NCBI GenBank assembly: GCA_046295175.1
Contig: JBKBNY010000001.1
Coordinates: forward strand, 248,001 to 312,000
DNA length: 64,000 bases
DNA from: JALOLV01 sp046295175
GTDB taxonomy: Bacteria; Bacteroidota; Bacteroidia; Cytophagales; Spirosomataceae
Direction: 5' to 3'
Positions 43,354 to 52,621 of the stretch are shown piece after piece. Both the position numbers and the translations under genes were made by a program. The notes below the pieces were generated by a model. It was not told the origin of the DNA. It saw only the letters and a list, made by a program, of their open reading frames with translations, and did not search any database. Numbering within the stretch: the stretch's first letter is position 1; every line of letters starts with the position of its first letter.

Positions 43354-44406
43354 ATGAAATTATCAGAATTCAAATTTGACCTTCCGCATAGCCTTATTGC
43401 GATGTATCCTCACGAACAACGTGACGGAGGACGAATGATGGTCGTAAATCGTAAAACAAAGCAAATCGAACATAAAATGTTCACCGACATCATCGATTAC
43501 TTCGGTGAGGGTGATTCGTTGGTGGTCAATGATACCAAAGTTTTTCCGGCTCGTTTGTATGGGCAAAAAGAAAAAACTGGTGCAAAAATCGAAGTTTTTT
43601 TGCTTCGTGAACTTAACCGTGAAATGCGTTTGTGGGATGTCTTGGTTGACCCTGCTCGTAAAATCCGTGTGGGTAATAAATTGTACTTTGGCGATAGCGA
43701 TTTGGTTGCCGAAGTAATTGATAATACAACGTCACGCGGACGTACAATCAGATTTTTGTACGATGGCAACCACGACGAAATGATGAAGGCTATCTACGAA
43801 TTAGGCGAAACGCCGCTCCCGATAGACATCATCAAACGCAAAGTGACCGACGAAGACCGTGAGCGTTTTCAGACAATCTTTGCCGATAAAGAAGGTGCTG
43901 TGGCAGCTCCAACCGCTGGTATGCACTTCACCAAAAACGTGATGCGTAAAATGGAAATACGTGGGGTAAATTTCTGCCCAGTTACGTTGCACATCGGTAT
44001 TGGTACGTTCCGTCAGGTTGACGTCGAAGATTTGACAAAACACAAGACAGATTCCGAAAATTTCATGATTCCAGAACGCACTTGCAATATTGTAAATGCC
44101 TCTTTGGATGCCGAAAAACGAGTTTGCTCAGTAGGTACAACCACATTGAAAACCCTTGAATCATCGGTTTCGGCAAATAACCGTTTGAAACCAGTTCCAG
44201 AAGGTTGGACAGATAAATTCATCTTCCCGCCGTACGATTTCAAGATTTCGAACTCTTTGCTGACCAACTTCCATTTGCCAGAATCAATCCTTTTGATGAT
44301 GACGAGTGCATTCGGTGGTTATGATTTGATTATGCACGCTTACGAAGTAGCAATCAAAGAAAAATACAAATTCTTCACTTACGGAGACGCAATGTTGATT
44401 ATATAA
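43354..44406 (+). CDS. queA: S-adenosylmethionine:tRNA ribosyltransferase-isomerase
   Basis: A 350-residue QueA, which transfers and isomerises the ribosyl group of SAM onto 7-aminomethyl-deazaguanine tRNA in queuosine synthesis. Family features: FDLPHSLIAMYPHEQRDGGR, VVNDTKVFPARLYGQKE, AVAAPTAGMHFTKNVM, LHIGIGTFRQVDVEDLTKH and TNFHLPESILLMMTSAFGG. It has its own promoter. Full length, so probably functional. Confidence 0.97.
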   Translation: MKLSEFKFDLPHSLIAMYPHEQRDGGRMMVVNRKTKQIEHKMFTDIIDYFGEGDSLVVNDTKVFPARLYGQKEKTGAKIEVFLLRELNREMRLWDVLVDPARKIRVGNKLYFGDSDLVAEVIDNTTSRGRTIRFLYDGNHDEMMKAIYELGETPLPIDIIKRKVTDEDRERFQTIFADKEGAVAAPTAGMHFTKNVMRKMEIRGVNFCPVTLHIGIGTFRQVDVEDLTKHKTDSENFMIPERTCNIVNASLDAEKRVCSVGTTTLKTLESSVSANNRLKPVPEGWTDKFIFPPYDFKISNSLLTNFHLPESILLMMTSAFGGYDLIMHAYEVAIKEKYKFFTYGDAMLII

Positions 44407-44601
44407 TTTGTGAATAATGGTGAATGGATAAGTCGCAGATGTAAGATAGAATCTAAATCATTTTTCGGTAGTTCATTCACCATCATTATACTACAAATTA
44501 ATTGGTTTCATCATTTTCACGATGCTAAATCCTTGAAAATCAAATAATCAATCTTGAGAATCTTAGAAATCATCTGAATCTTGGTATAATTCTCAATTTT
44601 T

Positions 44602-45276
44602 ATGCAAAAATATGCTATAATTGTAGCAGGTGGCAGTGGTAGCCGAATGGGTAGCGAAATCCCGAAACAGTTTCTACCAATCAATAATAAGCCGATTTTA
44701 TTCCACACAGTCGAAAAATTCCTCCAAATCCCTGAACTTCAAGTCATTTTAGTTCTCCCCAAAAAAGACATTGAATATTGGAATTCTCTCGAAAAACCAG
44801 TTTCGTTACAATCAAATCAACTAACAATTACCGAAGGCGGTGCATCACGATTCCAATCTGTCAAGAACGGGTTAAAACTTGTACCGCAAGATGCCGATTT
44901 GGTAGCAGTTCACGATGGTGTGCGTCCGCTCATCAGTCTTGAAATAATACAAAATTCTTTTACTGTCGCCGCCGAAAAAGGTTCTGCTGTTACGAGTGTC
45001 ATGCTCAAAGATTCGGCTCGAAGAATTTTAGAAAATGGCGATAACGAAGCCATTGACCGAACCCAATATCGCTTGATGCAAACTCCGCAGACTTTCAAGG
45101 TTTCGATAATGAAACCCGCTTTCGAGGCTCCCGAGCAGTCATTTTTTACCGATTGTGCCAGCGTTTTGGAGTATGCTGGGCATAAGATTACGCTCATCGA
45201 AGGTAGTTACGAAAACATCAAAATAACAACACCCGAAGACTTGGTTTTAGCCGAAGCATTTATCAAAAATGTTTAA
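44602..45276 (+). CDS. ispD: 2-C-methyl-D-erythritol 4-phosphate cytidylyltransferase
   Basis: A 224-residue IspD of the MEP isoprenoid pathway; it makes CDP-methylerythritol from CTP. It shows the nucleotide-binding loop IIVAGGSGSRMGSEIPKQFL, then AVHDGVRPLIS, DSARRILENG and RTQYRLMQTPQTFK, with DCASVLEYAGHKI near the end. The 195-bp gap from queA (44407-44601) holds a loose inverted repeat (ATGGTGAATG/CATTCACCAT). Confidence 0.96.
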   Translation: MQKYAIIVAGGSGSRMGSEIPKQFLPINNKPILFHTVEKFLQIPELQVILVLPKKDIEYWNSLEKPVSLQSNQLTITEGGASRFQSVKNGLKLVPQDADLVAVHDGVRPLISLEIIQNSFTVAAEKGSAVTSVMLKDSARRILENGDNEAIDRTQYRLMQTPQTFKVSIMKPAFEAPEQSFFTDCASVLEYAGHKITLIEGSYENIKITTPEDLVLAEAFIKNV

Positions 45277-45375
45277 TAAATATTTTTCAGAATAAATTGA
45301 AAATATAATTAATTCAACTTAAACAATATATAATATTTATTTTGAATTTACAATTAAATTTATATATTCAAAATT

Positions 45376-46095
45376 TTACATAGCTTTAGCAATTAACCAT
45401 TCGGGTAGAATCCTCAGCAGATTAGCTAATAAAACATACCGTTTTGTAATATAAACAACTGATTCTCTGGCATTTATGGCATCGTAAATCTGAGATGCAG
45501 CCTTATCTGGAGTAGCAACCCAAAACATTCCTTTGTTAGATTTTGTCATTGGCGTATCCACATATCCTGGGCGAATATCAGTTACCGAAATATTAGGATT
45601 CCACTTACGAGAACGCATCCTCAGACCTTCCATGTAACTACTAATAAAAGCTTTTGAAGCGTGATACTCTGGTGCATACGGGCTGCTACGTACACCCGCA
45701 ACCGACGAAACTCCCGCAAATTGCCCCGAACCTTTCGTGGTAAAATACTCGTAAGACCAATTCGCCAAGGCCAAAAATCCACGTGCGTTAATATCAACGG
45801 TACTGAGTTCTTGCTCGTAAGTTGCTTTTGGATAGCCAACCCCTGCATTCAATAATACAATATCGATTCCACCCAAAACCTCGACTAATTCATCCATAAT
45901 TTTACGAGAAGATTCGGTATCGGCCACATCCATCTGCCGAGTGATTATCTTGCTGGTCGGGTATTTATCTTTTATTTCTTCGAGTAGATTGAGACGGCGA
46001 CCAGTAATTGCCATTTCGTAGCCTTTTTGTGCGTATAATTCGGCCAATGAACGACCGATACCCGTTGTAGCTCCGATAATTACGATTTTTTTCAT
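45376..46095 (-). CDS. SDR family NAD(P)-dependent oxidoreductase
   Basis: A 239-residue classical SDR: cofactor motif IIGATTGIGRSLAELYA, LLNAGVGYPK, catalytic Ser in VSSVAGVRSS and YHASK for Y-x3-K. The C-terminus has a hydrophobic tail (YVLLANLLRILPEWLIAK) that may touch the membrane, as in some SDRs acting on lipids. The substrate is unknown. It lies next to ispD on the opposite strand. Confidence 0.92.
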   Translation of the reverse strand: MKKIVIIGATTGIGRSLAELYAQKGYEMAITGRRLNLLEEIKDKYPTSKIITRQMDVADTESSRKIMDELVEVLGGIDIVLLNAGVGYPKATYEQELSTVDINARGFLALANWSYEYFTTKGSGQFAGVSSVAGVRSSPYAPEYHASKAFISSYMEGLRMRSRKWNPNISVTDIRPGYVDTPMTKSNKGMFWVATPDKAASQIYDAINARESVVYITKRYVLLANLLRILPEWLIAKAM

Positions 46096-46113
46096 AGGGT
46101 TAGGTTAAGAATA

Positions 46114-46142
46114 AAATAGGCATCTGCGATAGATGCCTATTT
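46114..46142 (-). terminator. Hairpin after the Rpn-family gene
   Basis: AAATAGGCATCT and AGATGCCTATTT form perfect 12-bp arms with a 5-nt loop. It lies past the stop at 46165 on the minus strand, with a TTTATTC tail, so it should end that transcript. Confidence 0.82.
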
Positions 46143-46164
46143 GTTGAATATTATTTTGAATAAT

Positions 46165-47078
46165 CTACTTTTTAGCCTGAATCTGGGCAATAATTTTCTG
46201 TACTTCGGTAATTGGTTCATCAATCAATGCGGCAATAGCCTCTGCAGAAAGTCCCAAAGTTAGGTAACCTTTGATATACTTTATCGAGGCCTCATTCTTA
46301 CCTTCTAATTTACTTGCTTGTATTGCTCTGTCCCACATTGTCATGGCTGTATCAGATATTTTTATGGAATTTTTACGAAAAATAGCAATGATTTCTGTTA
46401 TTGTCAAGTCATTTGTGTGATAAAGATACCCAAAATAACTCTGCAAACTCAAAGTTTCATCAGTAGTTATGAGTTTATCCATTAATTCAGTTATTTGTTG
46501 GCCTATTGTCAATAAATAGTTTTTTACCCTACTGTATTTCATCATAATTGCCGAAAGTGCTAAAAAATGATTTTCAAAGCCAAGAATTTGGGCATCTGAT
46601 AAACTCGAAATATCGCACAATAAATAATCGAATTCGGGAATAAACCTTTCGAGTTCTGGACTCTAAGCGATTTAAAGTACTTCTTCAGCGGAGAGTATTC
46701 CCATCGACCTTTACCATGAAAAATAATAATTGGAATCATCGGGATAAAATCTTGTTTTTGCTTTTCATTTTGCTCCCACGCATTGAGTAAATACCTAAGT
46801 AACTGAAAATGAGGATATTTTACTTTAAAACTTTTGTGTTCCAACAATATCGCAACCCGAACCTTATGCTTATTCTTGTAATGACAATCATAAACTAAAT
46901 CGGCGAAGTTTTCGGACAATTCTTCATCTATATAGGAATTTGTAGAAAGTTCGAGGCTCGAAATATCTAAATTATTCTGAATTTCGGTAGGAAGAAATTC
47001 TTTCAAGAATGCTTCTGCTATATTCTTTTGTGAAAAAGTAGCCTTAAAAAATACATCATGCGGATTTTCTTTTGCCAT
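46165..47078 (-). pseudogene. Frameshifted Rpn-family (PDDEXK) nuclease/transposase-like gene
   Basis: Two overlapping frames together make one Rpn-family protein of about 300 residues. Frame 1 (start 47078) gives the N-terminal nuclease half (PHDVFFKATFSQKNIAEAFL, NFADLVYDCHYKN, VAILLEHKSFKVKYPHFQLL). It reads out of family after KKYFKSLR. Frame 2 continues with SPELERFIPEFDYLLCDISS and ends in the helical tail near 46165. A single missing base around 46661-46664 explains the split. Rpn proteins are recombination-promoting nucleases related to transposases. A sequencing error cannot be excluded. Confidence 0.85.
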
Positions 47079-47159
47079 GAGGATATTTATTCAGATTATT
47101 GAAATCCAAATCTACAAAAAACGATTTATTTTTGTTCAAATTCTAAAAATCTCCCATCA

Positions 47160-48134
47160 ATGAAAAATCGGCTTTCGGTCAATGAATATGTAGAAGGAAT
47201 CCTGGCGGGTAATCGCATGGTGCTGAGTCGAGCTATTACATTGATAGAGAGCCAATTAGCCGATGACAAAACCTTAGCTCAACAAGTTTTAGAGAAGGTT
47301 TTACCGCATACTGGTAAGTCAATTCGTATCGGGATAACTGGGGTTCCGGGAGTAGGAAAGAGTACATTTATCGAAGCTTTTGGAAAATCAATTACAGGAT
47401 TAGGAAAGAAAATAGCTGTATTGGCTATTGACCCAACGAGTCAACGAACGGGCGGGAGCATCATGGGTGACAAAACTCGAATGGAAGAACTCGCACACGA
47501 CCCTTTGGCTTATATTCGGCCTTCGCCTTCGGGAAACTCACTCGGTGGTGTGGCACACAAAACCCGCGAAACGATTTTGCTTTGCGAAGCAGCTGGTTTT
47601 GAGGTAATTATCGTTGAGACCGTTGGGGTTGGGCAATCCGAAACATTGGTAAAAGGAATGGTAGATTTCTTTTTGTTGTTGATGCTTTCGGGTGCGGGTG
47701 ATGAATTGCAGGGAATCAAACGGGGTATCATGGAAATGGCTGATGCTCTGGTGATTACGAAGGCTGACGGCGATAATCTCCAAAAAGCAAAAAACGCTCG
47801 GATTGAGTATTTGCATGCCCTGCATTTGTTTCCGCCCAATGAAAACGGATGGATTGTACCTGCACTTATTTGCTCAGCACTCGAAAATTCTGGAATCAAC
47901 GAAATTTGGCAAGTCATCGAAGAGTTTGTAAGTAAAACTAAATCGAGTAACCATTTTGAGTCAAATCGTCAAAAGCAAAATTTAGATTGGATGTATTCGT
48001 TCATAAAACAAACCCTCGAAGAGCAATTCTTTGCCAATGAAGTTATAAAAACTCATTTATCTGAGACCGAAAAGAATGTTTTGAACGGAAATTTGTTACC
48101 TATTCAAGCAGCAAAAAAATTACTCAATTTGTAG
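47160..48134 (+). CDS. meaB: Methylmalonyl-CoA mutase-associated GTPase
   Basis: A 324-residue G3E-type GTPase. P-loop GITGVPGVGKSTFIEAFG, then AVLAIDPTSQRTGGSIMGDK, IVETVGVGQSE, and the base-specificity motif ITKADGDN. MeaB (ArgK-like) protects and reloads cobalamin-dependent methylmalonyl-CoA mutase. The mutase genes are not in this window. A palindromic repeat begins at its stop codon. Confidence 0.95.
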   Translation: MKNRLSVNEYVEGILAGNRMVLSRAITLIESQLADDKTLAQQVLEKVLPHTGKSIRIGITGVPGVGKSTFIEAFGKSITGLGKKIAVLAIDPTSQRTGGSIMGDKTRMEELAHDPLAYIRPSPSGNSLGGVAHKTRETILLCEAAGFEVIIVETVGVGQSETLVKGMVDFFLLLMLSGAGDELQGIKRGIMEMADALVITKADGDNLQKAKNARIEYLHALHLFPPNENGWIVPALICSALENSGINEIWQVIEEFVSKTKSSNHFESNRQKQNLDWMYSFIKQTLEEQFFANEVIKTHLSETEKNVLNGNLLPIQAAKKLLNL

Positions 48135-48154
48135 AACGGGTTTCCAACCCGTTC
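48134..48154 (+). repeat. Palindromic repeat after meaB
   Basis: GAACGGGTT and AACCCGTTC form perfect 9-bp arms with a 3-nt loop, starting at the last base of the meaB stop codon. It may help end the meaB transcript. A near-copy lies at 62534-62554. Confidence 0.7.
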
Positions 48155-48173
48155 AGTAAAATCATTACGCAAA

Positions 48174-48392
48174 ATGATTATCGGTATCATCATATTATTG
48201 GTCATCGTACTGTATTTTGGTCGAAATGTGTTGTTTCCTTCTACCTACCGAACGGTAGATGACAAATACAATGAGCAAAAAGCTCTGCAACAAAGAGAAA
48301 TTGATAGGATTCTGGACAAAATCAGTCAAAGAGGTATCGAGAGTCTGAGCCAAAAAGAACGCCAGACCTTGGATGAATATTCGCAGAAGTAG
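48174..48392 (+). CDS. Small membrane protein with DUF6576-like tail
   Basis: A 72-residue protein with an N-terminal membrane segment (IIGIIILLVIVLYFGRNVLF). The C-terminal motif EIDRILDKISQRGIESLSQK resembles the DUF6576 tail found on Bacteroidota rhomboid proteins, here without the rhomboid. No function is assigned. It lies 40 bp after meaB. Confidence 0.65.
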   Translation: MIIGIIILLVIVLYFGRNVLFPSTYRTVDDKYNEQKALQQREIDRILDKISQRGIESLSQKERQTLDEYSQK

Positions 48393-48460
48393 TCGGTACC
48401 GAAAAATAAAAATGGCTTGAATTCATACGAAAACTATCTTAGATTTAAATAAAAAATATA

Positions 48461-49783
48461 ATGGATAGGCAAGCTGTAATAATAATTCATGGTATTGGAG
48501 AACAAAAACCCACTGACACGCTACGAGGTTTTGTAAAATCAATCATCGGGCATGAGACAAATGATACTTCAAAAGGGATTTACAGCAAACCTGATGATTA
48601 TTCGGATTTATACGAGTTACGTCGGATGACTATTTCTCATCCTAAAACAGATTTTCTTGAATATTATTGGGCACATGAAATGTCAGGAAGTAAAATTTCA
48701 GATGTTTTCAATTGGTTTAGAGTGTTAATTCTCCGCAGCCCATCCTCTAAATCATTTCCTAAAAGATTACTTTGGCTATATCTACTCATTTGGGCAACCC
48801 TCGTCATATCATTATATATTGCAATTAAATTTGGTCTTTGGAAGCTGCTTATAGGCGAATCTATAGGGACCGATACTAATTTCACTAAAATAATAGGTAT
48901 CGTTTCTCCAATATTACTCATCATTTTTAGCTCAATTTTGGTAAACTATGTAGGAGATGCCGCTCGATACATGACTCCTGCTCCGCATAACATACCACAA
49001 AGACAAAATATTCGCAAAAATGGACTCAAACTGTTGGAAAAATTGCACGAACAAAAAGAACCAGACGGTAGCTACCGGTATAATCGAATTGTAGTTGTGG
49101 GGCATAGCTTAGGTTCGGTTATCGCGTATGATTTGATTTCGAATCTTTGGAATAAATACAATAAAACGCATAACAAACCTGCAACTATAAATCAAAAAGA
49201 GTTGGAAGAAATGAGCAAATTAGTTGATAAATTAAAAAATAAAAGCCTCAATGAAATAACTGATGATGAATTAAAACAATATCAGGAAAAACAACTCGAA
49301 CTTTGGAAAGAGCAAAAAGAATTAGGAAATTTTTGGAGGATAACTGATTTTATTACTTTAGGTAGCCCTCTGGCACACGCCCGACTCTTATTATCAAAAA
49401 ACTTAGATGACTTAAACGAAAAAATAAATGATAGAGAATTCCCGATTTGTCCACCCAAAATCGAACCCGATATAAACGGTATTTCATATTCACTCTCACC
49501 CCCATATACAGTCGAAATCAATGGGCAAATAGAACGTCGTACTATCAAAGTCTTGCATCATGCCGCACCTTTTGCTGTAACAAAATGGGTAAATATTTAT
49601 TACAAAAACGATTTTGTAGGTGGCAAAATTGAGGATTTTGGCTCTTGTATTGAAAATGTCGGTATTGAATCAAACTACTTATTTAGGCGTATTGTACCAT
49701 TTATCTCTCATACTCACTACTGGAATCCGAAAGAAAAAAAAGCAATAGACACACTACGAAAAAAACTAAAACTTAGATTTTAA
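48461..49783 (+). CDS. Membrane-associated serine hydrolase-like protein
   Basis: A 440-residue protein. The N-terminus has an alpha/beta-hydrolase-like start (AVIIIHGIGEQKPTDTL) and a nucleophile elbow near residue 215 (VVVGHSLGSVIAYDL). Two hydrophobic segments lie between them (about 103-130 and 143-165), an unusual insertion inside a hydrolase fold. A His candidate is in SHTHYWNPK near the end. This arrangement may be a lipase or esterase facing the membrane; no family name is given. It is flanked by housekeeping genes. Confidence 0.7.
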   Translation: MDRQAVIIIHGIGEQKPTDTLRGFVKSIIGHETNDTSKGIYSKPDDYSDLYELRRMTISHPKTDFLEYYWAHEMSGSKISDVFNWFRVLILRSPSSKSFPKRLLWLYLLIWATLVISLYIAIKFGLWKLLIGESIGTDTNFTKIIGIVSPILLIIFSSILVNYVGDAARYMTPAPHNIPQRQNIRKNGLKLLEKLHEQKEPDGSYRYNRIVVVGHSLGSVIAYDLISNLWNKYNKTHNKPATINQKELEEMSKLVDKLKNKSLNEITDDELKQYQEKQLELWKEQKELGNFWRITDFITLGSPLAHARLLLSKNLDDLNEKINDREFPICPPKIEPDINGISYSLSPPYTVEINGQIERRTIKVLHHAAPFAVTKWVNIYYKNDFVGGKIEDFGSCIENVGIESNYLFRRIVPFISHTHYWNPKEKKAIDTLRKKLKLRF

Positions 49784-49815
49784 AAGAACTATACTCCAGA
49801 AATTTTATAGTAGGT

Positions 49816-49854
49816 TTGTCATAAAAATTGTAATTTTGACAGTTTTTATGACAA
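49816..49854. promoter_or_regulatory. Inverted repeat flanking the hisB promoter region
   Basis: TTGTCATAAAAA and TTTTTATGACAA are perfect 12-bp arms with a 15-nt spacer that includes TAATTTTG (49831-49838), a -7-like box. It ends 19 bp before hisB. The layout suggests a repressor operator across the promoter. A -33 TTG at standard spacing is absent. Confidence 0.6.
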
Positions 49855-49873
49855 TTACCAAAGAAAACCTTTC

Positions 49874-50989
49874 ATGCAAAAAGTTCTTTTTATCGACCGC
49901 GACGGTACAATCATAGACGAACCCAAAACTGATTTTCAGATTGATTCGTTACAAAAATTAGAATTTCTACCAAGAGCTATTTCTAATCTCCGAAAAATCG
50001 CCGAAGAAACTGATTATAAACTCGTTATGGTTACAAACCAAGACGGTTTAGGAACAGATTCATTCCCCGAAGAAACATTCTGGGAGCCTCATAACAAGAT
50101 GATGAAAACGCTCGAAAACGAGAATATTCACTTTTCGGCGATTCACATAGACCGTACTTTCGAGCATGAAAACGCCCCTACTCGTAAGCCTCGCACGGGT
50201 ATGTTGACGGAGTACTTTTCGGATGAATATGACCTCAAAAATAGCTTCGTTATCGGCGATAGAGTAACCGATATTCAGTTGGCGGTAAATCTCGGAGCAA
50301 AGGCGATTTTTATTGGCTCGGCCCAAAATTTAACCGAAGAACAGCAAAATGCTTTGGCTTTAGAAACTACAAATTGGGACGAAATCTACGAGTTTTTGAA
50401 GCTACCGCCACGCATCGCTCAAATCGAAAGAAATACAAAAGAAACTAAAATAAAAATCGAGCTAAACCTCGACGGAAAGGGCAAATCGGATATTCATACA
50501 GGCTTAGGATTTTATGACCACATGCTCGACCAATTGGCAAAACACTCAGGTGCTGATTTGAAAATCTACGTTGATGGTGATTTGCACATCGACGAACACC
50601 ATACCATCGAAGATACTGCTTTGGCTCTCGGAGAAGCATATTTGAAGGCACTTGGCGATAAAAAAGGCATTAGTCGCTACGGATTTTTATTGCCAATGGA
50701 TGACGCTTTGGCTCAGGTTGGTATTGATTTTTCGGGTCGCCCGTGGATTGTGTGGGAGGCTGAATTTAAGCGTGAGAAAATCGGTGAAATGCCAACCGAG
50801 ATGTTTTACCATTTCTTCAAATCGTTTAGCGATACTTCAAAATGTAACCTAAACATCAAGTGCGAAGGCCAGAACGAGCATCATAAAATTGAGGCTATTT
50901 TTAAGGCTTTTGCCAAATCTATCAAAATGGCGGTAAAACGTGATTTGAAAGAGTTAGACTCGCTCCCGAGTACGAAGGGGGTGCTATGA
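49874..50989 (+). CDS. hisB: Bifunctional histidinol-phosphatase / imidazoleglycerol-phosphate dehydratase
   Basis: A 371-residue fusion. Residues 1-165 are a HAD phosphatase (DRDGTIIDEPK, MVTNQDGLGTDSFP, VIGDRVTDIQLAVNLGAKAI). Residues about 180-371 are the dehydratase (GLGFYDHMLDQLAKHSGADL, DEHHTIEDTALALGEAY). The two carry out steps 6 and 8 of histidine synthesis. No other his genes are nearby, so this is a detached gene with a palindrome at its promoter. Confidence 0.97.
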   Translation: MQKVLFIDRDGTIIDEPKTDFQIDSLQKLEFLPRAISNLRKIAEETDYKLVMVTNQDGLGTDSFPEETFWEPHNKMMKTLENENIHFSAIHIDRTFEHENAPTRKPRTGMLTEYFSDEYDLKNSFVIGDRVTDIQLAVNLGAKAIFIGSAQNLTEEQQNALALETTNWDEIYEFLKLPPRIAQIERNTKETKIKIELNLDGKGKSDIHTGLGFYDHMLDQLAKHSGADLKIYVDGDLHIDEHHTIEDTALALGEAYLKALGDKKGISRYGFLLPMDDALAQVGIDFSGRPWIVWEAEFKREKIGEMPTEMFYHFFKSFSDTSKCNLNIKCEGQNEHHKIEAIFKAFAKSIKMAVKRDLKELDSLPSTKGVL

Positions 50990-50996
50990 TATTTTC

Positions 50997-51029
50997 AAAC
51001 CTTGGAGGTTTTTGAAACCTCCAAGGTTT
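50997..51029. repeat. Palindromic repeat between hisB and ruvC
   Basis: AAACCTTGGAGGTTT and AAACCTCCAAGGTTT form perfect 15-bp arms with a 3-nt loop. It lies between convergent genes and probably acts as a bidirectional terminator. A near-identical copy lies inside the glycosyltransferase gene at 54455-54488. Confidence 0.88.
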
Positions 51030-51032
51030 TAT

Positions 51033-51605
51033 TTATTTCTTCAACCTATCAGGATTTTCACTCAAAAACGCATCCCAGCCCTTCTTTTTAGAATTATTGC
51101 CAGTGAGTGCCTTGGTCTTAGCGTGCATAAAATGACAAACTGCCACGCCAAGGGCATCGGTTGCATCGTAAAATTGGCGTTCGAGTTTGGTATTTAATAG
51201 TTTTTCGAGCATAAACGCCACTTGTTCTTTATTTGCATTTCCGTTTCCAGTGACCGACTGCTTCACTTTTTTGGGCAAATATTCTACAATCGGTACCTCT
51301 CGGCTCAGTGCCGCCGCCATCGCCACACCTTGAGCCCTACCCAATTTCAGCATCGATTGTACGTTTTCGCCGTAAAACGGAGCCTCAATCGCCATTTCGT
51401 CGGGTAAGTATTCACCAATAATTTGTGTAATTCTCTCAAAAATCTTCTTCAATTTTATCTCGTGACTCGTATATTTGTCGAGGCGAAGTACGCCGTACTG
51501 AATCAACTGTATGGTGCTGCCCTTGACCGAAATCAGTCCATAACCCATGATTCGGGTTCCGGGGTCAACGCCAAGAATTATTTTTTCATTTATTGCTTTT
51601 TCCAT
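51033..51605 (-). CDS. ruvC: Holliday junction resolvase RuvC
   Basis: A 190-residue RuvC endonuclease for Holliday junctions. The catalytic acidic residues are seen in ILGVDPGTRIMGYGLI, the Glu in AIEAPFYGENVQS, and DATDALGVAVCH. The DNA-binding region KKVKQSVTGNGNANKEQVA is typical. Length is about normal. It is convergent with hisB and divergent from the membrane glycan operon. Confidence 0.96.
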   Translation of the reverse strand: MEKAINEKIILGVDPGTRIMGYGLISVKGSTIQLIQYGVLRLDKYTSHEIKLKKIFERITQIIGEYLPDEMAIEAPFYGENVQSMLKLGRAQGVAMAAALSREVPIVEYLPKKVKQSVTGNGNANKEQVAFMLEKLLNTKLERQFYDATDALGVAVCHFMHAKTKALTGNNSKKKGWDAFLSENPDRLKK

Positions 51606-51628
51606 TCATAAAGCCCTTTATTTGGGGT

Positions 51629-52621
51629 ATGCAAATTAACCCAAAAATTCCATTCCGATTGTCAAATAATCTCATTTGGTGGATAAAAACATTCATTTTT
51701 ATCGTAACCCTCTATGGAATCTACCTGCTCGTACTCGAAAAAGGCAGCAAAATCGAGGATTTTTCAGAAGTAAAAAACCGTATATTAATTCCCCAAAAAA
51801 TCCCTTTACTAATCCTTGTCATAGCTCTAACCCCTATCAATTGGGCCTTTGAGGCCCTCAAATGGCAGAAATTAGCCCAAAAAGTCGAAAAAATTTCATT
51901 TTTAGATGCTTATCGTGGAGTTTTGGTAGGATTAACACTCGGCTCAATAACACCGTTTATGCTCGGTGACTATGCCGGAAAAATCTGGATGCTCAAAAGT
52001 GATAAACGCCTTGAAAGCATCGGTGCAATAATCTTAGGGAATGGATTTCAGACATTTGTTACGCTAATTTTCGGGGCTATTGGCTACGCAATTTTCTTGT
52101 TTTTGTGCAAAGATTCACTTTGGTATTTTCATTTATTCGTTCTCTGCATAATCGTTTTAATTATCATTCTTGGGGTAATTATATTACTCAAAAAAGAGAA
52201 AATTTTAGGATATTTCAACCAAATCAAATGGTTTGCAAGAATAAGCCCTTATGCCCAGTTCTTAGAAAACTACAATAACGCTGATTTACTAAAAATCCTG
52301 TCCATCGCTGCCGCTCGGTATTGTGTTTTCGCTGTTCAATTTGTTTTGCTTCTTATTATTTTTGAGATAAAACTACCTATTTTTGTGCTGTTTAGTGGTG
52401 TTTGCCTAATACTTCTGACAAAATTGATTGCCCTAAATACCCTCGGAGATTTAGGTATCCGTCAGCTTACGTCAATTTATTTTTTTGGCCAATTTCAAAT
52501 TAGTACATTAGTCATCACGAGTGCAACTTTGCTGATTTGGCTAATCAATGTATTAGTGCCGATGTTGATTGGAGCAATATTTATTTGGAAACTAAAAATC
52601 TCAACAAAACCAGCTAATTGA
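51629..52621 (+). CDS. Lysylphosphatidylglycerol synthase-like transmembrane protein (UPF0104)
   Basis: A 330-residue multi-TM protein started at 51629; the upstream start at 51593 would overlap ruvC. Hydrophobic segments such as LWWIKTFIFIVTLYGIYLLV, LTPINWAFEALKWQKLA and GVLVGLTLGSITPFMLGDYA follow the AglD/LPG-synthase membrane-domain pattern, without the catalytic domain. It probably helps flip or process a lipid-linked glycan made by the downstream glycosyltransferases. Confidence 0.82.
   Translation: MQINPKIPFRLSNNLIWWIKTFIFIVTLYGIYLLVLEKGSKIEDFSEVKNRILIPQKIPLLILVIALTPINWAFEALKWQKLAQKVEKISFLDAYRGVLVGLTLGSITPFMLGDYAGKIWMLKSDKRLESIGAIILGNGFQTFVTLIFGAIGYAIFLFLCKDSLWYFHLFVLCIIVLIIILGVIILLKKEKILGYFNQIKWFARISPYAQFLENYNNADLLKILSIAAARYCVFAVQFVLLLIIFEIKLPIFVLFSGVCLILLTKLIALNTLGDLGIRQLTSIYFFGQFQISTLVITSATLLIWLINVLVPMLIGAIFIWKLKISTKPAN

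Noticed and set aside
46661..46680. Programmed -1 frameshift in the Rpn-family gene
   Set aside because: No X XXY YYZ slippery heptamer is in the correct phase; a point deletion is simpler.
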